Below, piece after piece: positions 41,616 to 50,428 of a stretch of DNA of 64,000 nt (the first letter of the stretch is position 1; each line of letters starts with the position of its first letter). The stretch comes from Pseudomonas sp. Irchel 3E13 (GTDB lineage: Bacteria; Pseudomonadota; Gammaproteobacteria; Pseudomonadales; Pseudomonadaceae). The stretch spans positions 1-64,000 of the forward strand of contig NZ_FYDX01000025.1 in the NCBI RefSeq assembly GCF_900187455.1, read 5' to 3'. The notes under the pieces are model-generated. The model had not been told where the DNA came from. It saw only the letters and a program-made list of their open reading frames with translations, and ran no database searches. Both the position numbers and the translations under genes were made by a program.

Positions 41616-43721
41616 ATGGCGCGCACCACTCCCATCGAGCTTTACCGCAATATCGGCATCGTTGCCCACGTCGACGCGGGCAAGACCACCACCACCGAAC
41701 GCATCCTCTTCTACACCGGGGTCAACCACAAAATGGGCGAGGTGCATGACGGCGCCGCGACCATGGACTGGATGGCCCAGGAGCAGGAGCGCGGCATCAC
41801 CATCACCTCCGCAGCGACCACGGCATTCTGGCAGGGCTCGACCAAGCAGTTTCCGGACAAGTTCCGCTTCAACATCATCGACACCCCCGGCCACGTCGAT
41901 TTCACCATCGAGGTGGAGCGCTCGCTGCGCGTGCTGGACGGCGCGGTGGTGGTATTCAGCGGCGCCGACGGCGTCGAGCCGCAGTCCGAGACGGTCTGGC
42001 GCCAGGCCAACAAATACCATGTGCCGCGCCTGGCCTACGTGAACAAGATGGACCGCCAGGGCGCCGACTTCCTGCGCGTGGTGAAGCAGATCGACCAGCG
42101 CCTGGGCCACCACCCGGTGCCGATCCAGTTGGCCATCGGCGCCGAGGAACACTTCCTCGGCCAGATCGACCTGGTGAAGATGAAAGCCATCTACTGGAAC
42201 GAGGACGACCAGGGCACCAGCTACCGCGAGGAAGCCATCCCCGCCGAGCTGCAGGCGCTGGCCAACGAATGGCGCGCGCACATGATCGAAGCCGCCGCCG
42301 AGGCCAATGACGAGTTCATGACCCTCTACCTCGACGGCATCGAACTGAGCAACGAACAGATCAAGGCCGGCCTGCGCCAGCGCACCCTGGCCAACGAAAT
42401 CGTCCCGGCGATCCTCGGCTCGTCGTTCAAGAACAAGGGTGTGCCGCTGATGCTCGACGCGGTGATCGACTACCTGCCGGCGCCCTCGGAAATCCCGGCG
42501 ATCAACGGCACCGACCCGGACCACGAAGACAAGCACCTGGAACGCCACGCCGACGACAATGAGCCGTTTTCGGCCCTGGCCTTCAAGATCGCCACCGACC
42601 CCTTCGTCGGCACACTGACCTTTGCCCGGGTCTATTCCGGCGTGCTCAGTTCCGGCGACGCGGTGCTCAACTCGGTCAAGGGCAAGAAGGAGCGGGTCGG
42701 CCGCATGGTGCAGATGCACGCCAACCAGCGCGCCGAAATCAAGGCGGTGTGCGCCGGCGATATCGCCGCGCTGATCGGCATGAAGGACGTCACCACCGGC
42801 GACACCCTGTGCGATATCAAGCACCCGATCATCCTCGAACGCATGGACTTCCCCGACCCGGTGATCTCGGTGGCGGTGGAGCCGAAGACCAAGGCCGACC
42901 AGGAAAAAATGGGCGTCGCCCTGGGCAAGCTGGCCCAGGAAGACCCGTCGTTCCGGGTCAAGACCGATGAGGAAACCGCGCAGACCATCATTTCCGGCAT
43001 GGGCGAGCTGCATCTGGACATCATCGTCGACCGTATGCGCCGTGAATTCGGCGTCGAGGCCAATATCGGCAAGCCGCAGGTGGCCTACCGCGAGAAGATC
43101 CGCAACACCTGCGAAATCGAAGGCAAGTTCGTCCGCCAGTCCGGCGGGCGTGGCCAGTACGGTCATTGCTGGATCCGCTTCGCCCCCGGCGAGGAAGGCA
43201 AGGAAGGGCTGGAGTTCGTCAACGAAGTGGTCGGCGGCGTGGTCCCGCGGGAATACATCCCGGCGATCCAGAAAGGGATCGAGGAACAGATGCAGAACGG
43301 CGTCGTCGCGGGCTATCCGCTGATCAGCCTGAAAGCCGCGGTGTTCGACGGCTCGTACCATGACGTCGACTCCAACGAAATGGCCTTCAAGGTCGCCGCC
43401 TCCATGGCCACCAAGCAACTGGCGCAGAAAGGCGGCGCGGTGCTGCTGGAGCCGGTGATGAAAGTGGAAGTGGTGACGCCGGAGGAATACATGGGCGACA
43501 TCATGGGCGACCTGAGCCGCCGCCGCGGGCATATCCAGGACAACGAAGACACCCCAGCGGGTAAGGTGATACGGGCTGAAGTGCCGTTGGGCGAAATGTT
43601 CGGCTATTCCACCGACATGCGCTCGATGACCCAGGGCCGGGCCAGTTATTCGATGGAATTCGTCCGCTACGCGGAGGCGCCGGCGAGCATTGCCGATGTG
43701 ATTATCAAGAAGCAGGGGTAG
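41616..43721 (+). CDS. fusA2: Elongation factor G, second copy
   Basis: This 701-residue translational GTPase has all EF-G domains. The G domain carries AHVDAGKTTTTERILFYTG (P loop), DTPGHVDFTIEVERSLRVLD (G3) and NKMDRQGADF (G4). Domains II-V follow, with RGQYGHCWIRFAPGEEGKEG in domain IV and MTQGRASYSMEFVRYAEAP at the end. It stands alone and not in the rpsL-rpsG-fusA-tufA operon, which identifies it as the accessory fusA2 (fusB) gene of pseudomonads. One EF-G copy may specialise in ribosome recycling, but this cannot be read here. The ribosome site is weak. Confidence 0.95.
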   Translation: MARTTPIELYRNIGIVAHVDAGKTTTTERILFYTGVNHKMGEVHDGAATMDWMAQEQERGITITSAATTAFWQGSTKQFPDKFRFNIIDTPGHVDFTIEVERSLRVLDGAVVVFSGADGVEPQSETVWRQANKYHVPRLAYVNKMDRQGADFLRVVKQIDQRLGHHPVPIQLAIGAEEHFLGQIDLVKMKAIYWNEDDQGTSYREEAIPAELQALANEWRAHMIEAAAEANDEFMTLYLDGIELSNEQIKAGLRQRTLANEIVPAILGSSFKNKGVPLMLDAVIDYLPAPSEIPAINGTDPDHEDKHLERHADDNEPFSALAFKIATDPFVGTLTFARVYSGVLSSGDAVLNSVKGKKERVGRMVQMHANQRAEIKAVCAGDIAALIGMKDVTTGDTLCDIKHPIILERMDFPDPVISVAVEPKTKADQEKMGVALGKLAQEDPSFRVKTDEETAQTIISGMGELHLDIIVDRMRREFGVEANIGKPQVAYREKIRNTCEIEGKFVRQSGGRGQYGHCWIRFAPGEEGKEGLEFVNEVVGGVVPREYIPAIQKGIEEQMQNGVVAGYPLISLKAAVFDGSYHDVDSNEMAFKVAASMATKQLAQKGGAVLLEPVMKVEVVTPEEYMGDIMGDLSRRRGHIQDNEDTPAGKVIRAEVPLGEMFGYSTDMRSMTQGRASYSMEFVRYAEAPASIADVIIKKQG

Positions 43722-43728
43722 TTTTCCG

Positions 43729-43777
43729 GGGCCTCATCGCTGCAGTTCGGCGCGCCGACAAGCCAGCGATGAGGCCC
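43729..43777. terminator. Long hairpin between fusA2 and the SulP gene
   Basis: GGGCCTCATCGCT (43729-43741) pairs perfectly with AGCGATGAGGCCC (43765-43777), a 13-bp stem around a loop that itself holds the palindrome GTTCGGCGCGCCGAC. It lies between two convergent genes and belongs to the CCTCATCGC hairpin family. Confidence 0.75.
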
Positions 43778-43788
43778 GTTAGAGAAAC

Positions 43789-45252
43789 TCAGTGATCCGC
43801 CCCCGCCCGCTTCAACAGTTGCTTGCACCGCTCCGACAAATGCACCACCCGCAGATGCTTCCCCGCCTTGGCGTAGCGCTCGCGCAAGGTCTTCAACGCG
43901 GCGATCGCCGAATAATCGACAAAGCTCAAATGCTGACAATCCAGCGTCACCTGTGCCGGATCATTGGCCGGGTCGAACTGGTTGAGAAACGGCGTGCTGG
44001 AGGCGAAAAACAGCGTCCCGTGAATCCGGTACAGCTTGCTGCCATCGGCTTCCAGGTGGCTGTCGGCATACAACTCCCGAGCCTGCTGCCAGGCGAAGTT
44101 GATCGCCGCGATAACGATGCCGAACAGCACCGCTGTGGCCAGATCGGTGAACACCGTGACCACCGTCACCGCGATGATCGCCAGCACATCGCTCAGCGGC
44201 ACTTTGTGCAGCACCCGCAACGAGGCCCAGGCAAAGGTCTGCTGGGCCACCACGAACATCACCCCCACCAGCGCCGCCAGCGGAATGCGCTCGATCAGCG
44301 GCGAGAGGAACAGCACGAAGAGCAGGATCATCACCCCCGCCACCACCCCGGACAAGCGCCCGCGACCACCGGAACTGAGGTTGATCACGGTCTGCCCGAT
44401 CATCGCGCAACCGCCCATGCCGCCGCACAGCCCCGAGGCGATATTGGCCGCGCCGAGGGCCACGCATTCGCGGTCCGGGTGGCCACGGCTTTCGGTGATT
44501 TCGTCGGTGAGGTTCAGCGTCAGCAGGGTTTCCAGCAGGCCGACCAGGGCCATCAGCACCGCATAAGGCGCGATGATCCGCAGCGTCTCCAGGTTCCACG
44601 GCACTTGCGGCAGGGCCAACGACGGCAGGCCGCCGGCGATATGGGCCATGTCGCCGAGAGTGCGGGTCGGCAGGTCGAACAGGTAGACCAGCATGCCGAC
44701 GCCGAGGATCGCCACCAGTGCCGGCGGCACCGCGCGGGTCAGGCGCGGCAACACGTACACCACTGCCATGGTCAGCCCCACCAGGCCGAGCATCAGCCAC
44801 AGCGACGGGCCTTGCAGCCAGGACTCGCCGTCCTTGAAGTGCTCCAGTTGCGCCATGGCGATGACGATTGCCAGGCCGTTGACGAAGCCGAGCATCACCG
44901 GATACGGCACCAGCCGCACCAGCTTGCCCAGGCGCAATAGGCCGAAGGCAATCATCAACAGTCCGCCCAGCAACACCGTCGCCAGCAGGTACTGCACGCC
45001 CTGCTGCACCACCAGCGCGACGATCACCACCGCCATCGAGCCGGCTGCTCCCGAGACCATGCCCGGGCGGCCGCCGAACAGCGCGGTCAGGGTGCAGATG
45101 ATGAACGCGCCGTACAGGCCCATCAGCGGATTGAGGTGGGCGACCAGGGCAAAGGCGATGCACTCGGGCACCAGCGCAAAAGAAGTGGTCAGGCCGGCCA
45201 GGACATCACTGCGAATACGCAGGGCCCGGGATTTGGGGTGTGTTTGAGACAT
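43789..45252 (-). CDS. SulP-family inorganic anion transporter with STAS domain
   Basis: The 487-residue protein has a SulP membrane domain of 10-14 segments. DVLAGLTTSFALVPECIAFA at the N-terminus and SGLCGGMGGCAMIGQTVINL in the middle are family hallmarks. The short C-terminal STAS domain follows (VTLDCQHLSFVDYSAIAALK). The family moves sulfate, bicarbonate or other anions across the inner membrane. No carbonic anhydrase or sulfate-activation gene is adjacent to settle the substrate, though metY starts 175 bp away in the opposite direction. Confidence 0.93.
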   Translation of the reverse strand: MSQTHPKSRALRIRSDVLAGLTTSFALVPECIAFALVAHLNPLMGLYGAFIICTLTALFGGRPGMVSGAAGSMAVVIVALVVQQGVQYLLATVLLGGLLMIAFGLLRLGKLVRLVPYPVMLGFVNGLAIVIAMAQLEHFKDGESWLQGPSLWLMLGLVGLTMAVVYVLPRLTRAVPPALVAILGVGMLVYLFDLPTRTLGDMAHIAGGLPSLALPQVPWNLETLRIIAPYAVLMALVGLLETLLTLNLTDEITESRGHPDRECVALGAANIASGLCGGMGGCAMIGQTVINLSSGGRGRLSGVVAGVMILLFVLFLSPLIERIPLAALVGVMFVVAQQTFAWASLRVLHKVPLSDVLAIIAVTVVTVFTDLATAVLFGIVIAAINFAWQQARELYADSHLEADGSKLYRIHGTLFFASSTPFLNQFDPANDPAQVTLDCQHLSFVDYSAIAALKTLRERYAKAGKHLRVVHLSERCKQLLKRAGADH

Positions 45253-45426
45253 CGGGGATTCCGTGGGGTGAGGCGAGGAAAAAGCGCTGGCGAGCTTACC
45301 GGATTCACAACAGCGCCGCGAACCCTGTGGGAGCCACTCAATCCCCTACACCGCCTGCGGCTATTGACCATTCAAACCCGCCACCCCATGCTCGCCCGCT
45401 CCACCCACGCTCAAGGAATGACTGCA

Positions 45427-46704
45427 ATGAAGCTGGAAACACTGGCCATCCACGCGGGTTTCAGCCCGGACCCGACCACGAAGGCCGTCGCCGTCCCGAT
45501 CTACCAGACCACCTCTTTCGCCTTCGACGACACCCAGCACGGCGCCGATCTGTTCGACCTGAAGGTGGCCGGCAATATCTATTCGCGGATCATGAACCCC
45601 ACCAACGATGTGCTGGAGCAGCGCATGGCCGCCCTCGAAGGCGGGGTCGGCGCGCTGGCGGTGGCGTCGGGCATGGCCGCCATCACTTATGCGATCCAGA
45701 CCGTGGCCGAAGTCGGTGACAACATCGTCTCGGTCGCCAAGCTCTACGGTGGCACCTACAACCTGCTGGCCCATACCCTGCCACGGATCGGCATCCAGAC
45801 CCGCTTCGCCCCGCACGACGACATCGCCGCCCTCGAAGCGCTGATCGACGAGCGCACCAAGGCGGTGTTCTGCGAGTCCATCGGCAACCCGGCGGGCAAT
45901 ATCGTCGACCTCCAGGCGCTGGCCGATGCCGCGCACCGGCACGGCGTGCCGCTGATCGTCGACAACACCGTGGCCACGCCGATCCTCTGCCGGCCGTTCG
46001 AACACGGCGCCGATATCGTCGTGCACTCGCTGACCAAGTACATCGGCGGCCACGGCACCAGCATCGGCGGCATCGTCATCGACTCGGGCAAATTCCCCTG
46101 GGCCGATCACAAGCAGCGCTTCGCCCTGCTCAACACCCCGGACGCCTCGTACCACGGCGTGACCTACACCGAAGCCTTCGGCCCCGCCGCGTTCATCGGC
46201 CGCTGCCGCGTGGTGCCGCTGCGCAACACCGGCGCCGCGCTCTCGCCGTTCAACGCCTTCCTCATCCTGCAAGGCCTGGAAACCCTGGCCCTGCGCATGG
46301 AACGCCACACCGAGAACGCGCTGAAAGTCGCCCATTACCTGCAACAGCACGATCAAGTTGCCTGGGTGAAATACGCCGGCCTGCCGGACCATCCGGAACA
46401 CGAACTGGCCAAGCGCTACACCGAGGGCAAGCCCGCGTCGATCCTGTCGTTCGGCATCAAGGGCGGCCAGGAAGCCGGCGCACGCTTTATCGATGCGCTG
46501 AAACTGGTGGTGCGCCTGGTCAACATCGGCGACGCCAAGTCCCTGGCCTGCCATCCGGCCTCCACCACCCACCGCCAGTTGAACGACGAAGAACTGGAAA
46601 AAGCCGGCGTACCGCGTGACATGGTGCGGCTGTCCATCGGTATCGAACACAGCGACGACATCATCGCCGACCTGCAACAGGCCCTCGACGCCAGCCGCCT
46701 GTAA
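45427..46704 (+). CDS. metY: O-acetylhomoserine sulfhydrylase (homocysteine synthase)
   Basis: The 425-residue PLP enzyme of the Cys/Met-metabolism family joins sulfide to O-acetylhomoserine to make homocysteine. It starts MKLETLAIHAGFSPDPTTKA. NIYSRIMNPTNDVLEQRMAA is a family block, DIVVHSLTKYIGGHGTSIGG holds the PLP-binding Lys204, and RLVNIGDAKSLACHPASTTH is the C-terminal signature. AGGAATGACTGCA provides the ribosome site; upstream in-frame extensions are non-coding. The length fits MetY rather than the shorter MetB/MetC. It is monocistronic as far as can be seen. Confidence 0.95.
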   Translation: MKLETLAIHAGFSPDPTTKAVAVPIYQTTSFAFDDTQHGADLFDLKVAGNIYSRIMNPTNDVLEQRMAALEGGVGALAVASGMAAITYAIQTVAEVGDNIVSVAKLYGGTYNLLAHTLPRIGIQTRFAPHDDIAALEALIDERTKAVFCESIGNPAGNIVDLQALADAAHRHGVPLIVDNTVATPILCRPFEHGADIVVHSLTKYIGGHGTSIGGIVIDSGKFPWADHKQRFALLNTPDASYHGVTYTEAFGPAAFIGRCRVVPLRNTGAALSPFNAFLILQGLETLALRMERHTENALKVAHYLQQHDQVAWVKYAGLPDHPEHELAKRYTEGKPASILSFGIKGGQEAGARFIDALKLVVRLVNIGDAKSLACHPASTTHRQLNDEELEKAGVPRDMVRLSIGIEHSDDIIADLQQALDASRL

Positions 46705-46946
46705 GCCTTCGCGACCCCAGGCTGCGCCCCTCCCAATAATGACGGCGGGCGCGAGCTTGAGCGGCCCGCCCGCGTTACCTTGCGCACATACCAAATTTCC
46801 CGCCAAAGCCGCGGTTTCATTGGCCTTCGCCGCGTCCGCGATCACCTGCAAAAAAATCAGTGATAGCAGATTGGCATTGTCACCAAGCTCGTCAATACTG
46901 CCTCCCGCATGGAAATCCTTGCCCACACAACATAGGGATATAGGCG

Positions 46947-48716
46947 ATGAGTCAGACCCAGCCATTGGATGTCGCCATCATCGGCGGCGGTGTATCGGGA
47001 ACCTACAGCGCGTGGCGCCTGCAAGAGGCCCAAGGCGATCATCAGCGAATCCAGTTGTTCGAATACGGCGACCGCATCGGTGGCCGGCTCTTCAGCATCA
47101 CCCTCCCCGGTCTGCCCAATGTCGTCGCTGAAGTCGGCGGCATGCGCTGGATGCCGGCCACCGAGGACGACACCGGTGGCCACGTCATGGTCGACAAGCT
47201 GGTGGATTTCCTCGAACTGCCCAAGAAAGATTTTCCGATGGGCAACGAGCAGCCCGAAGACCATCCGGTCGGCGCCAAGAACAACCTGTTCTACCTGCGT
47301 GGCCAGCGCTTCCGCTTCCGTGACTTCACCGAGTCACCGGACAAGATCCCTTACAACCTGGCCTGGTCCGAGCGCGGTTTCGGCCCCGAGGACCTGCAAG
47401 TCAAGGTGATGAACAGCATCTATCCCGGCTTCGACCAGCTCAGCCTGGCCGACCAGATGCAGGTCAAGGTGTTCGGCAAGGAAATCTGGCGCTATGGCTT
47501 CTGGGACCTGCTCTACCGCGTGTTGAGCAACGAGGGCTATCAGTTCATGAAGGACGCCGGTGGCTACGAGGCCAACGTCGCCAACGCCAGCGCCGTGACC
47601 CAGTTGCCCGCCACCGAATACAGCGACGACACCAAGTTCCTGACCCTGAAAACCGGCTTCCAGACCCTGCCGCTGACCCTCAACGAACGCTTCAAGGCCG
47701 TGCCCGGCGGCCTGGTCCCTGGCGAACAGCGCGTGCAGTTGAACCGCCGCCTGGCGTCGCTGCAATACAGCGATGACACCGAATACCCGTACCGCCTGCA
47801 CTTCCAGCCGACCCAGACGATCGACGGCACCACCACCGACCTCGACGTCCCGGAACAGATCGTCCACGCCCGCCAGGTAATCCTGGCCATGCCGCGGCGT
47901 TCGTTGGAGCTGATCGAGTCGCCGCTGTTCCAGGACCCATGGCTGAAAAAAAACCTCGGTTCGGTGCTGGTGCAATCGGCGTTCAAGCTGTTCCTCGCCT
48001 ACGAACAACCCTGGTGGCGCAGCCTCGGCCTGGTGGCTGGCCGCTCGGTCACCGACCTGCCGATCCGCCAGTGCTACTACATGGGCACCGAGTGCGAGCA
48101 GGACGGTGGTGAGCCGAGCCTCAACTCGCTGCTGATGGCCTCCTACAACGACATCGGCACCGTGCCGTTCTGGAAGGGCCTGGAAGGCGGCCTGCCGTTC
48201 GAGGGCTACCAGCCCAAGAGCCTGCTGGGCCGCGTCGATGCCAACGAGATCGTGCCGAAAACCCAGAACCAGGTCAGCGACGAGATGGTCCGTATCGCCC
48301 AGCGCCAGGTCACCTCGCTGCACGATCAGGTCGAACTGCCGGCGCCTTACTCCGCCGTCTACCACGCCTGGGACACCGACCCGTACGGCGGCGGCTGGCA
48401 CGAATGGAAAGCCAACTTCCGCCTCGACCTGATCATCCAGAACATGCGCCATCCGGTGCAGGAGCAGGCGGTGTACATCGTCGGTGAAGCCTATTCCTAC
48501 GGCCAGGGCTGGGTCGAAGGCGCGCTGACCACCGCCGAATCGACCCTGCAGGACTTCTTCGGCCTGGCCCGGCCAAGCTGGCTGCCAGCGGCCTATCAAC
48601 TGCTGCCGGAACCCGGCCCGACCGATATCGTCGACCCGGCGCCGCTGCCATGCAAAGACTGCGCGGGCACCCTGGAAGCCGTCACCGAGTTCGCCTACAC
48701 GGGGATCAAACCATGA
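46947..48716 (+). CDS. Flavin-dependent amine/L-amino-acid oxidase
   Basis: The 589-residue protein begins MSQTQPLDVAIIGGGVSGTY, a dinucleotide-binding GxGxxG region at residues 13-18 with FEYGDRIGGRLFSI as the following FAD-binding block. The C-terminal FAD motif is VYIVGEAYSYGQGWVEGALT near residue 510-530. This is the flavin monoamine/L-amino-acid oxidase fold. It should convert an amino acid or amine to the imine, hence to a 2-oxo acid or aldehyde, with H2O2. Its stop overlaps the start of a 2-oxo-acid decarboxylase gene (ATGA), which favours an L-amino acid as substrate. No signal peptide is present. The exact substrate is unknown. Confidence 0.87.
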   Translation: MSQTQPLDVAIIGGGVSGTYSAWRLQEAQGDHQRIQLFEYGDRIGGRLFSITLPGLPNVVAEVGGMRWMPATEDDTGGHVMVDKLVDFLELPKKDFPMGNEQPEDHPVGAKNNLFYLRGQRFRFRDFTESPDKIPYNLAWSERGFGPEDLQVKVMNSIYPGFDQLSLADQMQVKVFGKEIWRYGFWDLLYRVLSNEGYQFMKDAGGYEANVANASAVTQLPATEYSDDTKFLTLKTGFQTLPLTLNERFKAVPGGLVPGEQRVQLNRRLASLQYSDDTEYPYRLHFQPTQTIDGTTTDLDVPEQIVHARQVILAMPRRSLELIESPLFQDPWLKKNLGSVLVQSAFKLFLAYEQPWWRSLGLVAGRSVTDLPIRQCYYMGTECEQDGGEPSLNSLLMASYNDIGTVPFWKGLEGGLPFEGYQPKSLLGRVDANEIVPKTQNQVSDEMVRIAQRQVTSLHDQVELPAPYSAVYHAWDTDPYGGGWHEWKANFRLDLIIQNMRHPVQEQAVYIVGEAYSYGQGWVEGALTTAESTLQDFFGLARPSWLPAAYQLLPEPGPTDIVDPAPLPCKDCAGTLEAVTEFAYTGIKP

Positions 48717-50416
48717 GCGTCGAGTTCAGCGTTGCCGACTACCTGCTGACCCGGCTCAAGGAACTGGGCCTGACCAAAGTGTTTCAGGTGCCGGGTGACT
48801 ACGTGTCCGGCTTCATGGATGCCCTCGAAGCCTTCGACGGCATCGATGCGGTGGGCGAGGTCTTCGAAATGGGCGCCGGCTATGCCGCCGATGGCTACGC
48901 GCGGGTTCACGGCCTCGGCGCGGTGTCGCTGCAATACGGCGTGGGCACCTTCAGCGCGGTCAACGCCATCGCCGGTGCCTTCGTCGAGCGCAACCCGGTG
49001 GTGGTGATTTCCGCCAGCCCGTCGACCAAAAACCGCGAACAGGCGAAAACCCAGAACGTGCTGTTCCACCACTCCACCGGCAACTTCGAAGCCGACCGCA
49101 ATGTGCTGGAACAGGTCACCGTGGCCTGCGAGATCCTCTCCGACGCCCGCCAGGCGCCCTGGCAGATCGACAGCGCGCTGATCGCCGCAATCACCCATCG
49201 CCAGCCGGTCTACCTGGAAGCCTGGCAGGACGTCTGGAGCCTGGAATGCGCCCGTCCCCACGGCCAACTGAGCCCGGAACCGCGGCCCTCCAACCACGAC
49301 GCCTTGCAGGCATTGGTGGCCAACACCGTGCAGCGCCTGGGCCAGGCGAAAAAGCCGCTGGTGCTGCTAGGCGTGGAAGTCATGCGCTATGACCTGCAAG
49401 GCCAGGTGCAATGGCTGATCGACGGCCTCGGCCTGCCGTTCAGCAGCACCCTGGACGCCAAGACCGTGCTCGACGAAAGCCAGCACGCCTTCATCGGCAC
49501 CTTCGCCGGCCCGGCCTCGCGCCTGGAAACCTCGAAGGCGGTGGACGAGTGCGACTGCATCCTGGCGATCGGGGTGATCTTCACCGACGACTACCTCGAC
49601 CTGCTCAACACCCGCTTCGACAGCATCATCCAGGTCAACTGCGACCTGGCCCGCACCGGCCCGGACTACTACCCCAACGTGCGCCTGCCGGACTACGTCG
49701 ACGCGCTGCTCAAGGCGCTGGACCTGGACGGGCGCTTCCCGCGCCACGATGTTCCCCTGACCGCCCCGCAAGCGCTGTTGCGCACCTGCAATGCCGATGC
49801 CGATGCCGCGCTGAGCTACGCGAACTTCTTCGACACTTTGGTGGAATTCGCCCAGGAACATCGCGTCTGGGAAACCAGCACGCTGATCCTCGGTGAAAGC
49901 TCGTCGCTGTACGTGTCCAGCAACATCCAGGGCATGCCCCGCGACAGCTTCCTCTCCGACGCCATCTGGGGCTCCCTCGGCCATGAAACCGGCTGCGCGC
50001 TGGGCGTGGCGCTGGGCAGCGGACGGCGGCCGATCGTAGTGGCCGGCGACGGCGGCTTCATGATGGTCACCCAGTCGCTGGCGGCGCTGGCGCGCAACAA
50101 GGTCAACGCGCTGGTGTTCGTCATGAGCAACCAGGTGTATGCCATCGAGCAGGCCTTCGTCGATATCGATGCGTTCGACCCGGAAGGCCAGTTCGCCCCG
50201 TTCGATACCCTGCCGAGCCTGAACTACCCGGCGCTGGCCGAAGGCTATGGCGCGCTGGGTTACCGCATCGAGACCGTCGCCCAGTTGCAGGAGCTGCTGC
50301 CGCACCTGCTGGCGCTGAAGGACCGCCCGGCCCTCGTGGAAGTGAAAATCAGCGAGAAAGACCTCGCCATCCAGATCGACCGGCTGGCAAGGCCGCCGAA
50401 AAAACCGAGCAAGTAA
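48713..50416 (+). CDS. ThDP-dependent 2-oxo-acid decarboxylase (pyruvate/indolepyruvate decarboxylase family)
   Basis: The 567-residue protein has the full PDC/IPDC plan. The activating Glu52 is in EVFEMGAGYAADGYAR, the catalytic His119-His120 pair in LFHHSTGNFEADRN, and the ThDP-Mg motif GDGG at 445-448 is followed by the expected Asn segment (VFVMSNQVYAIEQ). These separate it from acetolactate synthases, which lack the HH pair. It should decarboxylate the 2-oxo acid made by the upstream oxidase to an aldehyde. Translation is coupled by the 4-nt overlap. Candidates for the product are an indole-, phenyl- or 4-hydroxyphenyl-acetaldehyde; the sequence does not decide. Confidence 0.9.
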   Translation: MSVEFSVADYLLTRLKELGLTKVFQVPGDYVSGFMDALEAFDGIDAVGEVFEMGAGYAADGYARVHGLGAVSLQYGVGTFSAVNAIAGAFVERNPVVVISASPSTKNREQAKTQNVLFHHSTGNFEADRNVLEQVTVACEILSDARQAPWQIDSALIAAITHRQPVYLEAWQDVWSLECARPHGQLSPEPRPSNHDALQALVANTVQRLGQAKKPLVLLGVEVMRYDLQGQVQWLIDGLGLPFSSTLDAKTVLDESQHAFIGTFAGPASRLETSKAVDECDCILAIGVIFTDDYLDLLNTRFDSIIQVNCDLARTGPDYYPNVRLPDYVDALLKALDLDGRFPRHDVPLTAPQALLRTCNADADAALSYANFFDTLVEFAQEHRVWETSTLILGESSSLYVSSNIQGMPRDSFLSDAIWGSLGHETGCALGVALGSGRRPIVVAGDGGFMMVTQSLAALARNKVNALVFVMSNQVYAIEQAFVDIDAFDPEGQFAPFDTLPSLNYPALAEGYGALGYRIETVAQLQELLPHLLALKDRPALVEVKISEKDLAIQIDRLARPPKKPSK

Positions 50417-50428
50417 GGAGTTCGTTTC

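Noticed and set aside
45253..45426. Possible S-adenosylmethionine-type riboswitch ahead of metY
   Set aside because: The 174-bp leader shows no recognisable conserved core or paired stems of the known SAM or SAH riboswitch classes.
46738..46778. GC-rich imperfect hairpin after metY
   Set aside because: The arms GGCGGGCGCGAGC and the opposite GCCCGCCCGCG pair imperfectly and no T tract follows. A terminator is possible but not supported well enough to list.
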